Part shown: one piece after another, positions 7,728 through 10,030 of the stretch | How positions within the stretch are numbered: position 1 is the stretch's first letter | How the letters are laid out: each line of letters starts with the position of its first letter | NCBI GenBank assembly: GCA_035591015.1 | Contig: JAXIUW010238618.1 | Span: 1 to 10,030, forward strand | Origin: Cephalothrix simula | Taxonomy: Eukaryota > Nemertea > Palaeonemertea > Archinemertea > Cephalotrichidae | Direction of reading: 5' to 3' | DNA: 10,030 nt | Position numbers and translations under genes: made by a program | Notes under the pieces: generated by a model | Seen by the model: the letters and a program-made list of their open reading frames with translations, nothing else | Database searches by the model: none | Told to the model about the DNA's origin: nothing

Positions 7728-7796
7728 GACACATACTACTCTCCTAGTCACAGAAAATGGGGTAGACATAAGGGAAACTTCTTTGATAAATATCAT
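7728..7796 (+). CDS. Candidate small exon, 69 nt, unknown product
   Basis: TTCCAATTTCCAG ends at 7727 and GTGAGT begins at 7797, so this segment is framed by good acceptor and donor sequences on the same strand as the phosphodiesterase exon. It is 69 nt, a whole number of codons. Frame 0 has no stop and begins DTYYSPSHRKWG. Phase 0/0 is compatible with direct joining to the exon ending at 4529. I do not recognise the peptide as the continuation of a GAF domain, so it may be a cassette exon, an exon of another transcript, or chance. Only 23 residues are available and the codon content gives no further support. Confidence 0.2.
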
Positions 7797-8193
7797 GTGA
7801 GTAATCTTATTACCATTACATGGTGCACATTTTAACTGCAAATAATTTTGCGGCCTGCCTTTGGATTGTAAAATACTTATATTTCAATTTACACGGGTGA
7901 TTCACAGCGAGGCTAATCCTGAACTTCGTGTCCATCTATTGCATTTTGGTGGTAGTGTAGGTATACCAAAGATATGCCTATGCGCTGTAGCGTACATTGT
8001 GTCTCACTGAGTTAAGATGTCTTTAGAACCGGTATAACGGTTTGCCATGTCCCCGGCGTTCAGTGCCTGGCCTGTACATTTAAATAATGAAAGGTAGGAC
8101 AATAAAAGCCGGTTGCCAGTGTCCGACGAAAAAAGCCATACTATCTGTACATTTTATACTACGAAGAGGAAACTAATCACCAGGGGACACTGA
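7797..8193. other. Presumed intron with a short dispersed-repeat match
   Basis: TACATTGTGTCTCACTGAGT (7993-8012) matches 6880-6899 at 19 of 20 positions. GAGGCTAATCCTGAACTTCGTGTC (from 7909) resembles GAAGCTAATCCCGAACTGTGTC (from 352). CTGTACATTT occurs at about 8072 and 8145. No coding segment is supported. Confidence 0.4.
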
Positions 8194-8623
8194 GTGCTTT
8201 CACACCGGTTACTGAATCGGTTTATGCCAAAAATATTGATTTTTCAAAGCAAGATACGTCCGCCATTTTGAATTTTTTCAAAGTGAAATTTAAAAATAGA
8301 ATTGGTGTCAAATGAATTACAAATGTAAACTCAAAGCATACAAAACTTTTGACACCAAGAATTTCGCAAGTGATCTATATGTCCAAAATTCGGTTATGCA
8401 TTTATACTAGTATGTCCACATTCGCTTATAAAGGAGGGTATATAATTTCAATTTGTTAAAAGAAATAATATTTTGGTTAATTCTACAGGAAGCTTTCATT
8501 TGACATAATTTTGTTCGAAAATCAAATTTAAAAAAATTAAAAATGGCGGACATCCGCCATCTTGTTTTGGTAAATCAATATTTTAGTATAAATCGATTCA
8601 GTAATTGGTTCCAAACACTTCTC
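8194..8623. mobile_element. Inverted-repeat MITE-like element (about 430 bp) with nested hairpins
   Basis: The left arm 8194-8316 and right arm 8495-8623 are imperfect inverse complements. Paired blocks include TTACTGAATCG, AATATTGATTT, CAAGAT, TCCGCCATTTT and TGTCAAATGAA (8306-8316 with 8495-8505). The interior is AT-rich and non-coding. A second hairpin is nested inside: TTGGTGTCAAA (8302-8312) pairs exactly with TTTGACACCAA (8348-8358). The right arm carries an extra palindrome, ATGGCGGA-CA-TCCGCCAT (8543-8560). The frame 8543..8770 starts in this palindrome and is not a credible gene. Target-site duplications could not be fixed, so superfamily and precise ends remain open. Confidence 0.7.
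8543..8560. promoter_or_regulatory. Palindrome with back-to-back YY1-like sites
   Basis: ATGGCGGA and TCCGCCAT flank a 2-base centre. Read with its neighbours, one strand gives AAAATGGCGG and the other CCGCCATCTTG, both close to the animal YY1 consensus. It sits only in the right arm of the element, where the left arm has the simpler CGTCCGCCATTTTG. Confidence 0.35.
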
Positions 8624-8829
8624 GAACGTGTGAGTAGCGAAATACGACTAACAATACAAGATATGCTACTGCGCTCACGAAATCTGCTCGAACTATTTTT
8701 CTTGATTTTTCACAGATCTTTGGTATCTCCTACCAACCAAAATGCCATCGGTAGACATGTAGACATTTAAGTTCAGGATTCGCTTAAATATTCAGTATGG
8801 ACCTTTGTACATTTCTACAGACGCTACCA
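8624..8829. other. No gene seen
   Basis: Mixed-composition sequence downstream of the inverted-repeat element. I see no splice-framed open segment or repeat in it. Confidence 0.35.
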
Positions 8830-8990
8830 TGTCCATTTACTTGATTTTCCTCTCATTTTTACTTTCATCATTTTATTATTTTTCCTTCTATTTTCATTTT
8901 TCCATCATTTCATGTATGTATAATATTTCAGAATTTTTAATTTTATCATTTAATAGTTCTTACCCGATAAGTTTTTTATGTTGTTGCAGA
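8830..8990. repeat. Pyrimidine/T-rich low-complexity tract
   Basis: The plus strand is dominated by T with scattered C, with many TTTTCAT, TTTTCC and CATTT words. It yields a hydrophobic open frame (8805..9068) rich in F, S, I and L, which reflects composition rather than a membrane protein. The tract ends in TGTTGTTGCAG, which could act as a splice acceptor. Confidence 0.6.
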
Positions 8991-9114
8991 TCAGGGGGCT
9001 TATGTTATGGACCAAGATTGAAAAATTACTTAATAGCTTATTTCATTAAAAGCGTTACCTCACCTTAGATAGGCTTCACTGTTTGTCGCGCACACCGGAG
9101 GGGGGTAATCAATT

Positions 9115-9182
9115 GTCTTTTAAAAAATATTACTGAGATAAAAAAAATTTTTTTAATTATTTTTTATTTTTTATTTTCATAA
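9115..9182. repeat. A/T homopolymer-rich low-complexity stretch
   Basis: Runs of A followed by runs of T (AAAAAAAATTTTTTT at about 9141) and repeated ATTTTTTATT words form an almost pure A/T segment. It follows a short G-rich CGGAGGGGGG. Confidence 0.7.
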
Positions 9183-9311
9183 AAACAAAATTGAAATTGT
9201 ATGCGATAAGGGTTACTGGGTTAGTGAATCTGAAGCTGTGGAAAGCAAGTACATAAATAAGTGTTCTACAATCCTGACAAAAAACATATTTTCTTCTACT
9301 TTCTACTACAG

Positions 9312-9381
9312 TAGACAAGTGAGGCCTGGTTACCGCTCTAAATGCTTTGATCCTGGAACTGAAGTAGAAAAAACTTTATAG
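9312..9381 (+). CDS. Speculative terminal exon with downstream polyA signal
   Basis: TTCTACTTTCTACTACAG ends at 9311 and is a plausible acceptor. One frame after it (from 9313) reads about 22 residues, including RPGYRSKCFDPGTEVEKTL, to TAG at 9379-9381. An AATAAA lies at 9435-9440, about 55 bases past the stop. The arrangement resembles a short last exon, but the segment is brief, I recognise no family, and it is not a known phosphodiesterase C-terminus. Chance is the more likely explanation. Confidence 0.1.
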
Positions 9382-9463
9382 ATGGAAGGGGTTAACAGGG
9401 GGGATAGTGAAATTTATCTTAACAGAACTAAAACAATAAAGTCCCAAAAATTTATTTAAAAAT

Positions 9464-9530
9464 ATATACACATTTGTTTATTATTATATACACATTTTTT
9501 GGTGTGTGTGCTGGTGTATAGTAACCTTTT
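9464..9530. repeat. Short direct repeat and TG-rich hairpin segment
   Basis: ATATACACATTT occurs at 9464-9475 and 9486-9497. It is followed by GGTGTGTGTGCTGGTGTATA, whose TGTGTATA-like portion can pair with TATACACA. It resembles a small degraded CA/TG microsatellite. Confidence 0.45.
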
Positions 9531-10030
9531 CCCGTAGTTAGATTAGACTTTTAACATTTGAACCTTTAAAAAATCTCCAACTAACATTGTTCTTAATTTT
9601 TTCTAAATTTTAGAGGGAACGACCAAAAATTAAGGTATTCTTGACTGATTGTGACCTACTTTCGTGTGCTAACTAATAGCTTGACCTTATTTGCAGGAAC
9701 CCACAAAACATTCCAAGCCTAGGCCTGAACTGGTGATTATATGTTCTTGGTTTAATTTGAATTAACTTGCATCAATTTGCATTAGTGCATTTTTAACTTT
9801 TTTATTTATGTTAGGATGCAATTTAAACCACGCAGAAACAAACCTAGCTTGATTAGTAGTTAGAAATTCAAATTTGGGGCATTTTCATGAAAAAGTAAAA
9901 CTGCAGATCTCCAAAGTTGTGTTTCGTTCCACAGACAATGCATTTCTGTGCGTAAACACAGGGGTAAAAGCAGTACGCCTGGACGAATGACTTCTGAGTA
10001 ACTTACATGGAAGTTATGGAGCACGTATGT
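9531..10030. other. No gene seen to the end of the window
   Basis: The main feature is a well-formed splice-acceptor-like site: TGCTAACTAATAG (branch-point-like CTAAC at about 9669) followed by CCTTATTTGCAG ending at 9696. An open stretch of 23 codons follows without a convincing donor or polyA signal. No repeat or RNA gene was recognised. Confidence 0.35.

Noticed and set aside
8805-9068. Hydrophobic 87-codon frame resembling a membrane protein
   Set aside because: The hydrophobicity comes from a T-rich low-complexity tract. No topology signals or homology are seen.

Overview
The window looks like AT-rich, repeat-laden, non-coding DNA from an animal, most probably an invertebrate. I see no bacterial operon structure. 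The reading frames are short and isolated, and the only convincing protein-coding segment is a single exon with consensus splice sites on both sides. Most other open frames in the window are chance readings through repeats or T-rich DNA.

The anchor is the exon at 4392..4529 (+). Its 46 residues carry FEEQ and LLQCERCQVLLVED, the start of the second GAF domain of PDE5/PDE11-type cyclic-nucleotide phosphodiesterases, and the CERC block favours PDE11. Both exon ends fall between codons. The DNA on either side is best read as introns of that gene, running left to right. A weaker exon-shaped segment (7728..7796, 69 nt, also phase 0/0) could be a second exon or a cassette exon, but I recognise no family in it.

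Layout. 1-1390: a patchwork of G/C tracts, two TCCTA-rich blocks and a terminal-inverted-repeat element (about 636-1063) lying between them, followed by a CAGGGAA-type repeat. 1391-3720: AT-rich DNA with little structure. 3720-3935: two direct copies of a repeat carrying a CCATTTTG(A/G)ATTATGACGT core, one with a perfect cAMP-response-element palindrome. 4392-4529: the phosphodiesterase exon. 4831-4967: a 121-bp hAT-type MITE with 8-bp target-site duplications that match at 7 of 8 positions. 5320-5830: a locally CpG-rich tract with a 39-bp perfect tandem duplication and a tight cluster of promoter-type motifs, possibly an internal promoter. 6755-7300: a composite repeat with a tandem unit and a long imperfect inverted repeat (about 130-bp arms). 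8194-8623: a second, about 430-bp, inverted-repeat element with nested hairpins. 8830-9530: pyrimidine-rich and AT-rich low-complexity DNA. The rest shows nothing I can name.

The main interest is the density of small non-autonomous elements inside a signalling-gene intron, several of which carry transcription-factor-like palindromes. I found no complete gene, transposase, RNA gene, CRISPR array or evidence of a new multi-gene system.
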